From NCBI RefSeq assembly GCF_001625215.2, contig NC_030384.2, positions 39,218,390 through 39,282,389 on the forward strand: a DNA stretch of 64,000 nt. The letters run 5' to 3'. The translations under genes were made by a program, and so were the position numbers. This DNA comes from Daucus carota subsp. sativus (taxonomy: Eukaryota > Streptophyta > Magnoliopsida > Apiales > Apiaceae). Below, piece by piece: positions 45,631 through 57,509 of this stretch (positions are counted from its first letter, which is position 1; every line of letters begins with the position of its first letter). The notes beneath the pieces are model-generated. The model made no database searches, was not told where the DNA came from, and was given only the letters and a program-made list of their open reading frames with translations.

Positions 45631-47430
45631 TGAATGTTTTACAGATTAGGTTCCAGTTCAAGTTTCAAGACTGGGGCACACTCTTGTTACAACTCCAAAA
45701 CTCAAATTTGTACAAATGATGGAGATGGCCTTACTGATAGACTGCAGGGTATACTACAACCTAGAGCAGAGGTTGGGCTTTCTTAGTGATTTATCAGAAA
45801 AAATGGGACATGTTCAATTATTTGTTGTGCATTATCTAGACATTTCAGCCGTACCAATGGGTTTGGTTTGGCTTATAATTATTATTTTTACGCAAAATAA
45901 AAATAATTTCATTAAGCAGAACATAATACAATATAACCAAATTGAAAAACAGATAACATCCCAAAAACAATTAGCTAGTCTGTTTCCTGATCGTTTAACA
46001 TATAATAATTTAAAAAATCAAAGATATTCTAAACAATCCAAATTGCATCAACATCGCTGAAGCAGCAACATCACATAAAATTCATTGTTAGACTAATGTT
46101 CAGAAACTCTAATCTCATAAAATGAGATTGGAGGAGTGGTATCGGGCAGCTATCAACACGCCGGATACCAGCTATAGACATTGTCGAAAATGTGAACCCC
46201 TGATGGGTGAACAACCTTTGTTTGTGAAAAGTGAGCTATAAATCAATTTCAATAGATCTAACATCGAATAAAATCCAAAAAACACACAAACATGCTACAA
46301 AAGAAGAAACACACAAACATCTAAAAAATTGGATTTTGTTGAAAGAAAAGAGAGGAGCTGGGCTTTCCACGGAAAAAACTAGTGGCAGTGTAAGATGGTT
46401 CATGACTAAATTATTTAAACTAGTTTTGTAGTTTTAATCATGGCTCTTTGATCTATTAAGGTTGACTAGGATTTGAATAGAAACTTTGTCAAAGGATGGA
46501 AAACGAAAGATATCAAAAATTTAGAATGTAATATGTCAATGTTTAAAGACCAAATCTAAAAACACCGTAAAATACGTGGTGTAAATGAAATTTAAGTTTG
46601 TCCAACTGCTCTCATTTTTTGTTTTGTTTTTTATTATGTTACTTGTTTTGTTTTTTATTATGTTATTAAGTAACAGCTATAATATTTGATGCTTTTTCGG
46701 TACCAAAAAATATCTCTTGATTTCTTTTTGCCATTCGAAAATATATCAACAAATTTATATTGCTTTTTTTTAATAAATTAATACAATTTATATTTCCCTT
46801 CAATTTTCGAAATTGTTATAAGGACTCCTTTGAAAGTGATATCATGGACCCAAAAATACATTTTAAATAGGTTATTATAGACAGATAGCCTATAATATTT
46901 AATTTGTAGTAATTTTATTTTTATTTTATTCTTATGAATGAGATAATGAGTTCGTTTAGGTAGGATTAGAATAATGACTTATAATTTATAGTGAGATAAG
47001 TGCATTGTTAAATTATTTGTTTGAGTATTTAATGACTTATGAATTATTATAAAAAATAATATTAAAATTTTTTGATAAATTATATGTGTGACTAATGTAA
47101 TTGACTTTTATTAAATATTTCTTAAAGCACAAAGATCGTCGGAAATATACATCCTATAAACTTCTAAATTTAAACTTTATATTTATATGATTAGAATATA
47201 TTATTTTTATTTAATGATAAATTATGAAATTCATCACATATCAAGTCTGACTTATAATTTTAGTTAAGAAATATGTTTTTAGAATAATATTTTTACCAAA
47301 TAATTTGATATTACAATTTATGAAACCATATAACACTCAGTTCTGTTTATAAACCCTTTCCTGCACAGTTATATTCTTTTGCGTAGATGTGGACATAAGA
47401 ATCAGAAAAGGAAAGAAAAGTAGTACCCGG
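45631..47430. other. Gene-free spacer upstream of the transporter gene
   Basis: No convincing coding region. A 114-codon plus frame (45716-46060) and a 66-codon frame (46231-46431) have no family resemblance. A 23-bp tandem doublet rich in TTTTGTTTTTTATTATGTTA occurs near 46615-46670. Confidence 0.4.
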
Positions 47431-47485
47431 AGATCACAAATTTACAGGAGCAAGGCGAAGCACCTGTCCCAGTTGGCCGCCATTA

Positions 47486-47625
47486 ATGGCGGGAGTCAAA
47501 CCTAAATCGTCATCGTCATCTTCGACAAAAGACACTAAAGCTGCTAACAGACGCATCTGGTTTTACTCCTTGTTGCTCACTTTACAATACGGTGCTCAGC
47601 CTCTTATCTCTAAGCGCTTCACGGG
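47486..47625 (+). CDS. Extra upstream first exon (copy A) of the ROCK1-like transporter
   Basis: The ATG at 47486 opens 46 codons plus two bases (MAGVKPKSSSSSSTKDTKAA, then NRRIWFYSLLLTLQYGAQPL). It ends at a GT directly after ACGGG, in the same phase as first exon B at 50217, so it could splice to exon 2 at 52252 and give a 331-residue protein. Its sequence, the leader before it (TTGGCCGCCATTAATGG) and more than 1 kb of the following intron are homologous to copy B. Its ISKR end is closer to the Arabidopsis ROCK1 sequence as I recall it (ISKR) than copy B's ISMR. No exon 2 follows before copy B. The donor is GTTCTCTCTC, the start of a CT microsatellite, and is weak. It may be an alternative first exon or a relic. 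Confidence 0.7.

Positions 47626-47677
<52 letters not shown>
47626..47677 (+). repeat. CT microsatellite at the splice donor of first exon A
   Basis: About 25 CT units follow directly on the GT of the exon A donor. The corresponding place in copy B reads GTTCCTCTTAGC without the array, so the expansion came after the duplication. Confidence 0.9.
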
Positions 47678-47680
<3 letters not shown>

Positions 47681-48991
47681 TGTTGAATAAGGTTGATTAG
47701 CTTAATTTTTCTGTAAAAAGCCGATTACTGGTAGTTTCACAATTGATGTAGTGCGAGTTATATATGACTTTGTCATGTCAGATAAATAAGAAGAGAATGT
47801 TGATTGGCTGGGCATTTATGTCATTGATTGAAACTTCAGAAAACAAGGCTCGATATGGGGACTAACTCTAGATTATGTCTAGTGTTAGCTTCAAAATATA
47901 TTTAGAATGTGAATTAGCTCTAGGTATGTAAATATTAAACGGGTCGTCTAGTGTGTGTCCATGAGCACATGCTAAGAACTAAATTCTATGCATTTAGCTC
48001 ATTTTGATCGGTGTGGTTGTTGTATATGCATGAGTCCACCATTATTAAGAAGTAGGAGCCAATCAAAATGAGTTGAATGCATATAATTTAGTGTTTAGCA
48101 TGTCCCCATGGGCATACCATAATTTGACTATGAGATGTTTGGTTAAATGACCAAATGACAAATTGTGCTACTAAGTTACATAATAGTTATACTGAAGTGC
48201 TTTTGTACTTTGTAGGTATATGCTTTGCCAAATGGACTTGATTTTAAATCATAGTAGAATTTACAAATTCAAAGTTTAGGAATGTGTCATAGATTTATAT
48301 CAGGATAGGTATGATATCCAGTAAATACTCTTTCTTCTGCGAACTGACTAGTAGTTTAAATAAAGAAAACTGTCTAGCTTAGTTTTTTGGGGCATGCCTA
48401 GACCCTCCATCACTTCACAGTATCAGCGAGTTGCCTTGGATTTGCGCTAACGAGGCATTCATCTCCTCTTGAAAGTAAAGTGAGGTTTAGGATCACATGT
48501 TTTTGGATATGAGAGAAAAAAACTAAATGAGGAAAGAGAAACTTCAGCACCACTGTATGTGATCTTTTAGTTGGACTGTGTGCTAGCTATTTCATTGTTA
48601 ATATGATTCATTTTTCATGTCATGTTAACATGTTTGCTTCTATTCTCTTCTGCATTTGCATCTTTGTTGCATTTCATGTTATGTACACTTCTCGACTTCT
48701 TGTGTATTATGAAGTTTTTTTATTTGGTTGATTTTTTATTAGTTCTTCCTTTAATGTCTCCTTGACTTCTGTTTCTGACCTTCGCTGAAATTTAACTGTA
48801 GGACGACACTGGCCTCATAATTGTTACCCTCAGTTCAACACTAGATTGCCGGCAGTTCAGAACCTCTCATTAATGTTATGTATATTAGAGCCGTAGATTC
48901 CATGCAACAAAATCTTCATGTTTACGTATTTTAAGGACATCCATGCGGTTGGATTTTCAATTAGACAACTAAATATAGTGAATTTGAGGCG

Positions 48992-49261
48992 CACTAATAG
49001 AAAAGTTTTCTATGGCGGCCTTTAGAAACTCCTCGCCAATTTCTTTTGTTCACACTTCACACTAGATATTCTATTAATCTCGATAGTGATACAAGATCTA
49101 ATATCGTTAAGTAAAAAAAAAAAATGAATACCGAAATGTTATCATAGACATGAATATCAAGTCATTTGTAGTTTGGTCTGTTAGATCTGATGTCGGTTTA
49201 TATATACACGTAAGCAAATTTCAGCATACTTACATCACATTCAGATATATTTCTATTAGTG
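48992..49261. mobile_element. Possible CACTA-like MITE (270 bp)
   Basis: It starts CACTAATAGAAAAG and ends TTTCTATTAGTG, an inverted pair with the diagnostic CACTA terminus. The flanking triplets (GCG and TAT) do not match, so a target duplication is not evident. Non-coding. Confidence 0.45.
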
Positions 49262-49607
49262 TATTAACAACCTGTAACAGCTAAAATAATAAACACAAAA
49301 ATCTGAAATAGATACAACATTGATGACTAGAAATATCATATAATTTAATTTCAACTAAATTATTTAGTTTTTTTTATTAGTTATCCGTCAATTGAATTAA
49401 AATTATTTTATGATGGTGGTATTATGCAAGTTTATATCATGTTCTTTTAGTAGACATGGCAATTCGTATCTTGTACCTTCGTGTTTTGTAACTGAATACA
49501 AAATCCACATGACCCATTAAGTACTACAGTAATTTCATGTGATATTGTGACACTAATAAATATGTGAAAATATGAAAACATTATATTTTTAGGTATATTG
49601 TTTACAA

Positions 49608-49611
<4 letters not shown>

Positions 49612-49650
<39 letters not shown>
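49612..49650. repeat. TA microsatellite
   Basis: An uninterrupted AT run of about 35-40 bases in intergenic DNA. No further meaning seen. Confidence 0.9.
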
Positions 49651-49655
<5 letters not shown>

Positions 49656-50216
49656 GTACAATATTATAAAATTTTGTATATTTTTATAAATAAATATTAC
49701 TAATATCTGAATGGAAACATCGTGTACTTTTGTGTCATGTCATGTACCTAGGAGTAAGCCCCAACACGACACTAAATTTGACCGTATACTTTTTTGTTTT
49801 TGTACCTAAAAGGTAAACACAAATAATTTTTTTTCCTTGTACCTAACAACACACATGTTACATATATATATTTAGATCAATTATGCAAAAATTATCATTT
49901 GTTTATATTTTATCTTTCGATGTATCCAATCAACTTTCATTTCTTAATTATATACTATATATAAATAGCATAGAAGATTTAACATTTTATGGTATTTTAT
50001 AAACTTTTTATTTAATGGAACTATGGAAGTTAAAATAAAAGATAGCTAACCAAAAATATTCAATAACAATAATATCACTTTTATTAGGACCTGAAGTTCG
50101 TTTACTGCTAAAAAAGATACATAAGAATCAATAAGAGGAGAAAACAAAGCCGTTTCACTTGATATCACAAAGTTACAGTAGAAAGGCTATACATCTCTCG
50201 CAATTGGCTTCCATTA

Positions 50217-53200
50217 ATGGCAGACATCAAACCTAAATCATCAGATTCGAAAGTAGACCCCGAAGCTCTTAACTCACACATCTGGTTTTACTCCTTATTG
50301 CTCACTTTACAGTTGGGTGCTCAGCCTCTTATCTCTATGCGCTTCACCAGGTTCCTCTTAGCAATAACTATCTGTGTTTATCGTCATCTATTTTACAAGC
50401 CTGTTAAAATAAAAAGATTAACTTAATTTGTTCGGGGATATGTTATAATTATTTAATTACCTTTATTTGATTGCTGGTAGTTGAAGTTTTGATAGAGTGT
50501 GATGTGTCGACTGTCGCTAATAGAAAATAGCAATTAGTTATGCGTTAAGGTCATTGATTGAAATTGAGAAAGCTTGGGAGGCTCAATATGTTAATCAGCA
50601 CTAAATTATGTATAATGTTAGTTTCTAATTGATATTAATAAATTTGTGGATGCTTAATATGTGAATTGGAGATTTAGCATTAGGCAAATTTCATTATAAG
50701 ATGGTTAGTTGGTGAATAGTTGTTCTAATAAGTTGCTTAATGGTGAAATACTTTGATTTGATCTATGCCTTCTAGAAGGAACTTGATATTTAAATAATAA
50801 AATATACAAGTTTCGAAGTTAAAGGAATGTGTCAGAGATTTAAATTAGGATAGATATGGTATCCAGTAATTCCTCTTTTTGCTGGTATTGATGTATTAAC
50901 TAGTAGTATAGGAGTTAAAGCTCAACTTAGGGGCCGTTTGAGTTGAGGTTGGTAATGGGAATTGGAAATGGGGGTTAATCAGAATCAGAATGATATGAAA
51001 ACCCAAGGGGTGGGAAGGGCATGATTTAACCATCCAAAATGAATAGGATTCCTATTCCATACAACCAAATAACTAATCCAAACGCTAATGCATGAGGTTG
51101 AGGTTTCCGATTCCTGTTAATTGGGTTCATTAACCATGAATTAAACACCCCCTTGGTTTTTTTGGGCATGCCTAGACCTGCCTCCGCATCCAAGTTTCAA
51201 CGAGTTGCCTCTAAATATACGTTAACAAGACATGCATCTCCACTTGAAAAACATAAGGTGATGGCATCTTAAAGTGAGGTATAGGATCAACTTTTATTTG
51301 GACGAGACATCAAACATTAAACAAGGGAAGAGAAACTTTTGGACCACTGTATGTGACAGTGTATTAGACTTTGTACTGGCTCGTTAATAGTTAGTATGAT
51401 CCATTTGTCTTGTGATGTTTCCTTCTATTCTGCAGCTGCATCGTCAGTGTGGGCCATGTTATGTCTTTTTACCCTCTATTGTAATTTTTTACTTTTCGTT
51501 GAATTCTTCCTTCAACTTTTCCTGTTTTTTACCTCATACTTCTCAACTTTAATCCGTTGTCAAATAAAAAGTACCCGTGAGTGACGGTAATCTAGTCAAT
51601 ATGACATACCTGCTATCAAGTTCCCAAATGAGGCATGTAACTGGCATGCTATTAGTTTTTTGTTTTCAGTTAGACTAATATGAAGTACTTAATAAAACTT
51701 ATAGTATATAGAAAAAATAATTGTGAGTCCAAGTTACTCCCCTGCCCAACTCTTTCCTTTCTTTCTTGGCTGCTGCCAGGTCTGCTAAGGAATGACGGTA
51801 ATGTCTGTGTTTTTGGTTCTTGATTTACATAGTAATAATTTCATATTTTACGTACACGTGCAAGATAACTAATGTCTTCATTATATTGTGTAAACCCAGT
51901 TGGTTTTTGTTGTGTCTACAGCATTTTCTCTTTCTGTCTTTACATATTCTATCAACTATCTGTCCTTTGCATACATATACAGACTGCAATCATCTACCTC
52001 ATACTTTAGGGGGCGTATGGATGGTGGTTGGTAATGGGAATCGGGAATGTGAATGAGGAGTATGGGAATAGGGGGTATGGGAGTGGGTATATCAAGGCAT
52101 GTGGAAGGAATGATTTACACACCTAGAGGGAATGAGGTTCCAATTCCTGTTATCCGGGCTCATTAAACATGAACCAAGTGCCCCCTTAAACTTTGTTATT
52201 CATCGTCCTGTCTATTAGTTCTCTACTAATTATGATTTAATCCTTTTGTAGCCGAGAAGTGATTGTGACCTCGTCTGTATTAGCATGCGAGCTTGCAAAG
52301 GTTGTCTGTGCCCTGATTCTCATGGCAAAAGATGGCAGTTTTGGGAAGGTATTCAAGGAATGGACTTTGGTCGACTCTTTGACTTTGTCAGGGTTGCCAG
52401 CAGCTACATATGCACTGCAGAATAGCTTGTTGCAAATCTCATATAAAAATCTCGACTCACTCACATTCTCAATGCTGAACCAGACAAAGTTGTTTTTCAC
52501 TGCTTTCTTTACTTACATTCTGTTGAGGTTGGTTGTTAAATCCAGTTTATTTTAAATGCTTTTTTAACCTCTGCTCCAATAAATAATCCTTATCTACATG
52601 AGAGTGAGTTTCAAATTGCTTAATGTGTAGGAGAGTGTCTTGTGTGATTTATTTATCGATCAATAATTTGAATATCTTACAAAAGTTATTAAGGTTAAAA
52701 ATTAAACCCTAACAAATGTCACACTGCTTAGCAATTTTGCATTCCATAATCACAACTGATGTATATGCCAGTAGTATGACGAGTCAAAGTTTATTGTGAA
52801 AACACTAGTTTGGATGCCTGCAAAATAGCTCACAAGATCATATGTGCCTGACTGGTAGAATCTGTTGTCATGAGCATAAGATACTTTTTCTGCCATGCTG
52901 AAGTGTATTATGTCACTCTTTGTTCATGTGAATTACTATCTGAAGAATGCTGAAGTCAATACTTACTGCATATAGTTGTAAGCTCTTCATCTTATGATAC
53001 AAGATTAATTATGACTTCTAAATTAACTGCAGTTAATTTTGAGATTCCTATAATTGTTGTTGTAGTGACAACTGTATGAACTAGTAATAATTACTATTCA
53101 CAAATTACTTTCCCACACATTTATCTCCGTTCAAGTTTTGATCATAGTACATGCATTTTTATAATTAATAAAATAATTTTTGTCAACTTTTGGAGGAGGT

Positions 53201-55406
53201 GTACAATATGTCTTTTTATAAGAACGTCTCTTTTCTTTTCATTGGAGTGTGATGGAAATTCCCAACCATGATTAATATAGGAATGTAAAATCAATCCAAG
53301 ATGATTGTTAAGAAGACCAAGATATTTTTATGATCATTGTCACCTAGCCAAAGTCTACCGACTTCTCAACAATTCGCAAGTTGACCTCGTCAATCAAATT
53401 TTGGTGACAATTATGATCTGTCATATATGCTATTATGTACTCATAACTCATAATTATTTATATTGTAAATGATTACTTATCTATTGGACCTGCTCCAAAA
53501 AATGTAGGACATATGGTTGTGTAGTTCAGATGGGTCAAATTCTTGGATAGATGTGAAACGTTGACCCAAGAAAAGCTTTATTCCCGACCCCATTGGTTCT
53601 GAAATAATTTCTTTTTGCTTCTGAATCAGACAAAAGCAATCAATTCAACAAATTGGGGCTCTTCTCCTGTTAATAATTGCAGCTGTTCTTCTGAGCATTG
53701 GTGAAGGTTCCCGCAAAGGATCTACTAGCAGAGACCCTGATGAAATTCTATTTTATGGGATTGTTCCTGTCCTGATAGCATCTGTTCTCTCTGGTCTTGC
53801 TTCTGCATTGTGTCAGTGGGCTTCACAGGTTAGCATAAGAAGTCTATTATCTGAAACTTTGTACCCGGAATTTACCCACTGTAGTAGTAAATTTCTCCTA
53901 CTATGTGCTGTTATGAACTTTGCAGGTCAAGAAACGCTCATCATACTTGATGACCGTAGAAATGTCTGTAGTTGGGAGCCTCTGTTTGCTAGCTAGTACC
54001 TATAAGTCTCCAGATGGAGAGGCGATTAGACAACATGGACTGTCTTACGGCTGGACTCTACTTACTTGGGTAATACATTTTAGTGACTGTATTTTTTATT
54101 TTCTTGATTGCTAGTTTGCTACTAAGATTTTGCCCAATGTATAACTGTTACTCCTCGCTGAAGGTTTTTCTTCCGAATAACTAATATGCATATATAATAC
54201 TTTCTATAAAAATTGTCAACCTTAGACCAAAAACATTTGTGTGCGATCTGCTAACTCATCTCATCCAGTAGCTAAAGCTAGAACCTTATGATTTGACGCA
54301 CATATATGGTCATATTACCTAGGTTATGTTGAATTGTGTATTTTTTTTATTTTTATTTTTTGCATCTTAGCTCATGAAATCTTCATTTATTAATTTTTCA
54401 CAAAACCTCATCCCTTAATCTTTGAATGGCGTCATTGTCGCTTCTGAACTTCGACTTTGTGATGCTTTTAGTTTGTAAAGAGATATTCTGAATGAAATGA
54501 TAGCTATTAAGTTGAATGATATAATGCTCTAATGTTCTTTTACAGATCCCTGTATTGTTCAATGCTGTTGGTGGAATTCTAGTGGGCCTTGTAACGTCCT
54601 ATGCTGGTGGTGTTCGAAAGGCAAGTCTGTTTAATAGCATATAGAAAGTCGTAAGATGATGAACAATTGAAATCTCAATATGCCTCCTTATCGTTACAAA
54701 ATGCTACTGTTGCTAGAAAAAAGCAAAAATGACTTGTTAATATGATCAATCTCTCTCTCCTTGTTACCAGATAAAGCAGAATTCAAATTTTGCAAACTGT
54801 ATAAGCCTCTTGTCTTTAAAGAGGCAAGCACTAGGCTAGAGCCACTAGTTGGCATATGATATATCTATGTGCGTATCGAGATTTTGTAGGATGTCAATGT
54901 ATTCTCGATCATGGCTTTATAAACCATAACACTTTTGAAGCGTTGCAACTTTTCTGGAACGAGCAAGAAAAACTGGTTTGAGTCTAGACACGATGATGCA
55001 TTAGCAAAAAGCCAAAAACAGCCATAACTGAACATTGTGTTCTGAGACATTGTTGCTGAGAAACACAAAAAATAATTAAATCATTATTTATGAAAATTTT
55101 GTACTGTAGCAAGTCCACAATTGATTATATTTATGGATCAAACCCAGTATTTATATCTGTACCTTTTACTATTAAAGATCATTCTATTTGTGGTGGTTTA
55201 CATTTTGCAAAACATCTTACTCAGTTGTATATCTGATTGTGCAGGGATTCGTCATTGTGTTTGCACTTCTTGTCACCGCTTTTCTGCAATACCTCGTGGA
55301 TGGGATAATACCTTCCGCATATTGTCTTGCTGCCCTTCCAATTGTTATCATCAGCATTGCAATATATCAGAAGTACCCATACAGCATTAAAAAGAAGGAA
55401 GCCTAG
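50217..55406 (+). CDS. ROCK1: ROCK1-like UDP-N-acetylglucosamine/nucleotide-sugar transporter, six exons
   Basis: Exons: 50217-50350, 52252-52527, 53630-53828, 53926-54069, 54546-54620 and 55245-55406, in phase throughout, giving 329 residues. The product is a nucleotide-sugar transporter of the CMP-sialic-acid/UDP-GlcNAc transporter type. Matching blocks include HIWFYSLLLTLQLGAQPLIS, REVIVTSSVLACELAKVVCA, LPAATYALQNSLLQISYKNL, LNQTKLFFTAFFTYILLRQK, LASALCQWASQVKKRSSYLM, GGILVGLVTSYAGGVRKGFV and the lysine-rich end YPYSIKKKEA. The last is a KKxx-like tail that suits ER retention. Arabidopsis ROCK1 moves UDP-GlcNAc and UDP-GalNAc into the ER and affects cytokinin levels by way of cytokinin oxidase quality control; the same role here is inferred. 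Intron 5 has a GC donor (AAG|GCAAGT). A second first exon lies 2.7 kb upstream at 47486. Two related MITEs sit in intron 1. Confidence 0.93.
50930..51152. mobile_element. GGGGCC-type MITE in intron 1 (copy 1)
   Basis: The segment starts GGGGCCGTTTGAGTTGAGG and ends TTAAACACCCCC. The homologous place in duplicate copy A (near 48380) lacks it and reads straight from AGCTTAG into TTTTTTGGGGCATGCC, so this is an insertion after the duplication. It shares GGTTGGTAATGGGAAT, TTCCTGTTA and CATGAA with 52009-52185. No clear target duplication; possibly hAT-like. Confidence 0.65.
52009..52185. mobile_element. GGGGGC-type MITE in intron 1 (copy 2, 177 bp)
   Basis: The ends GGGGGCGTATGGATGG and AAGTGCCCCC are inverted, and the interior is shared with the element at 50930. 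It ends only 66 bases before exon 2 of the transporter. Flanks TTTA and TTAAA are near-symmetric but give no exact duplication. Confidence 0.6.
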
Positions 55407-56492
55407 ACTTTTATTCACAATGCCAGATCCAGTAATGCCCCAGTGCTACATTTTTCCTTTTATAACTTATATTTGACTCTTTATAGATCAACAGCCTCTT
55501 CAGGCTATTATGAGTATAGTCGCACCTGGTAGTTAGGAATTTAAGAAGGCATTAACTGCAGAATCTGGTTCAGAAGTTAATTGATATCTTTAGGAATGCA
55601 TTATGAACTGTACAAATTGTAGATTATCGTCCAAGTATAGTCACACCTTTTGGCAAGAGCTGAAAGTATAATTGTTGTCTTATAAGCTATCTGTCCATTA
55701 TCCATTATTTTCTTATGATAAGGAGCAGCAAATTTGCTTGTGCCGGGGTTTTTAAGAATAAAAAGGTTAGAATCCAATTTCAGGTTTCTAGATCAGCGAG
55801 GATAAAAAATGGCAAATTGGAGAATTTTTGTATCGTGCATCTAAGAATTGTCAGGTAAAAAATGGGTAATGTGCAGTCTGATGTTCTGTTTATATGATTG
55901 TGATGCACATTGCTCATATCCTCAATACCTGTAAAGCAAATGGTTAAATTTGTGAACTGTCACTTGGTTTGTGATGCTATTACGCATAATATCCATCTGA
56001 GTAATGTGGAATACATCGGAAAAATCGACTAAAAACCTCATTCCTTTACAAATTCGGGCTAAAATAGACTCCAGTTGGAAGCTGGGATCTTTTTAGTTTT
56101 TACTGTCCAAGTACGCTATAACAATTTTGCACTAACATATTATTGTCCTAGTTAGGCTTCATGTCCTGACACGAAAAGAAAAAAAAACACGAGGGCTTCG
56201 TACTTTGATTGATTAACATTGGGTGGTTATGGAGTTTCCAGTACTGGGGACTTTAGACCTAACACTGTATTATTGAGTAGTATTACTGTATTAGCGGCCA
56301 CCCTTGGGCCGCAGATGTTGAATACTAAATGCATAGCCTTCAAAATTCAGTAGCCAGTTTTTTAGTCAAATGTTCAATTGCCCATGTGGGCATTTTGTGT
56401 ACTTAAAGAGTCCTGCCTGGCTGTATCATTCGAAAAATTTGCTCGCTTCAGTTCCGATTCTCGCTCTGCGTTCTCGTTTTAAGCTGAAAATC
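55407..56492. other. Spacer between transporter and dehydrogenase
   Basis: It begins with the transporter 3' UTR and ends with the dehydrogenase promoter. No repeat with visible termini and no further gene. Confidence 0.4.
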
Positions 56493-57509
56493 ATGAAAGC
56501 CTCCTTGTTAGCTCCCATTGCCCGAAGGTAATTTCCAGATATTCATCCTTTCTTCAAAATAAATTTAAGGCTGGACCTTACGTTCAAAAACAAAAACATG
56601 TTAGTATCACTCATTATTCTAAAAATAACTAATTACCGATTGATCGTTGTTACATAATTAACTGATTAAATCTCTGATTATCGATTGGCGTTTTTGTCTA
56701 GGCTGGAAGGTAAGGTGGCTGTAATCACAGGCGGTGCACGAGGCATTGGCGAGGCCACAGTCCGTCAATTCCTGAGGCACGGCGCCAAAGTAGTCTTCGC
56801 CGATATCGAAGACAAGCTAGCTCATTCCCTCTGCAAAGACATCGACGCCCCAAGCTCCCTCTCCTACATCCACTGCGACATAACCAAAGACTCCGAAGTC
56901 GAAACTCTCGTCACCACCACTCTATCCAAACACGGCAAGCTCGACATCATGTTCGCCAATGCAGGCATCTCCGCCTATGGCAAAGACCAGACCCAAATCC
57001 TATCATCCGACAACCAAGTCTTCGAAAAAGTAATGCTTGTGAACGCCTACGGCTCCTTCCTCACCGCCAAACACGCCGCAAGAGCCATGATTCCCGCCAA
57101 AAGCGGCAGCATTATTATGATGGCCAGTGTGGCCTCCGTGACCAGCGGCGATGTTTCGCATGCTTACGTGGCGTCGAAGCATGCGGTGGTGGGGCTGACG
57201 AAGAACCTGGGAGTGGAGCTGGGGAAGTATGGGATTAGAGTGAATAGTCTTTCGCCGACTGGAGTGGACACGCCGATTTTTAGGAAGGAGTTTGGGGTGG
57301 AGGATGGAGAGACGGCGAGGAGGTTTTTCTCGGGGATTGCGAACTTGAAGGAGGTGGTGATGGAGGCGGAGGATGTGGCGGCGGCGGCGGTGTACTTGGG
57401 CAGTGATGAAGCGAAGTTTGTGAGTGGGTTGAATCTTGTGATTGATGGGGGGTATAGTACTACTAATACTGCTATCAAGGAGACTATGATCAGGATGCGC
57501 AAGTCTTAA
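56493..57509 (+). CDS. Short-chain dehydrogenase/reductase, SDR110C type (secoisolariciresinol dehydrogenase-like)
   Basis: Exon 1 is 56493-56527 (MKASLLAPIAR plus a split Arg codon) and exon 2 is 56702-57509; the 174-base intron has GT-AG ends and sits where this family usually has its first intron. The product has 280 residues. The Rossmann motif TGGARGIG lies at 21-28, Asp46 after the second strand (FADIED) points to NAD(H), the NAG motif is at 97-99, and the catalytic tetrad is Asn125, Ser153, Tyr166 and Lys170 (SHAYVASKHAVVGL). The end VSGLNLVIDGGYSTTN is typical. Relatives oxidise secondary alcohols such as secoisolariciresinol, terpene alcohols (borneol, carveol) or xanthoxin, so the substrate is open. 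All key residues are present. The exon is notably GC-rich compared with the neighbouring DNA. Confidence 0.93.

Larger units (their letters stand above)
48660..50160. other. Unique spacer between the two first-exon copies
   Basis: This segment has no counterpart in the duplicate. It contains a small CACTA-like element (48992-49261) and a TA microsatellite (49612-49650). No coding capacity. Confidence 0.45.

Noticed and set aside
56685-56701. Single-exon start of the dehydrogenase at 56685
   Set aside because: The frame there opens with TTG inside an intron. Exon 1 at 56493 with GT-AG junctions gives the normal N-terminus.
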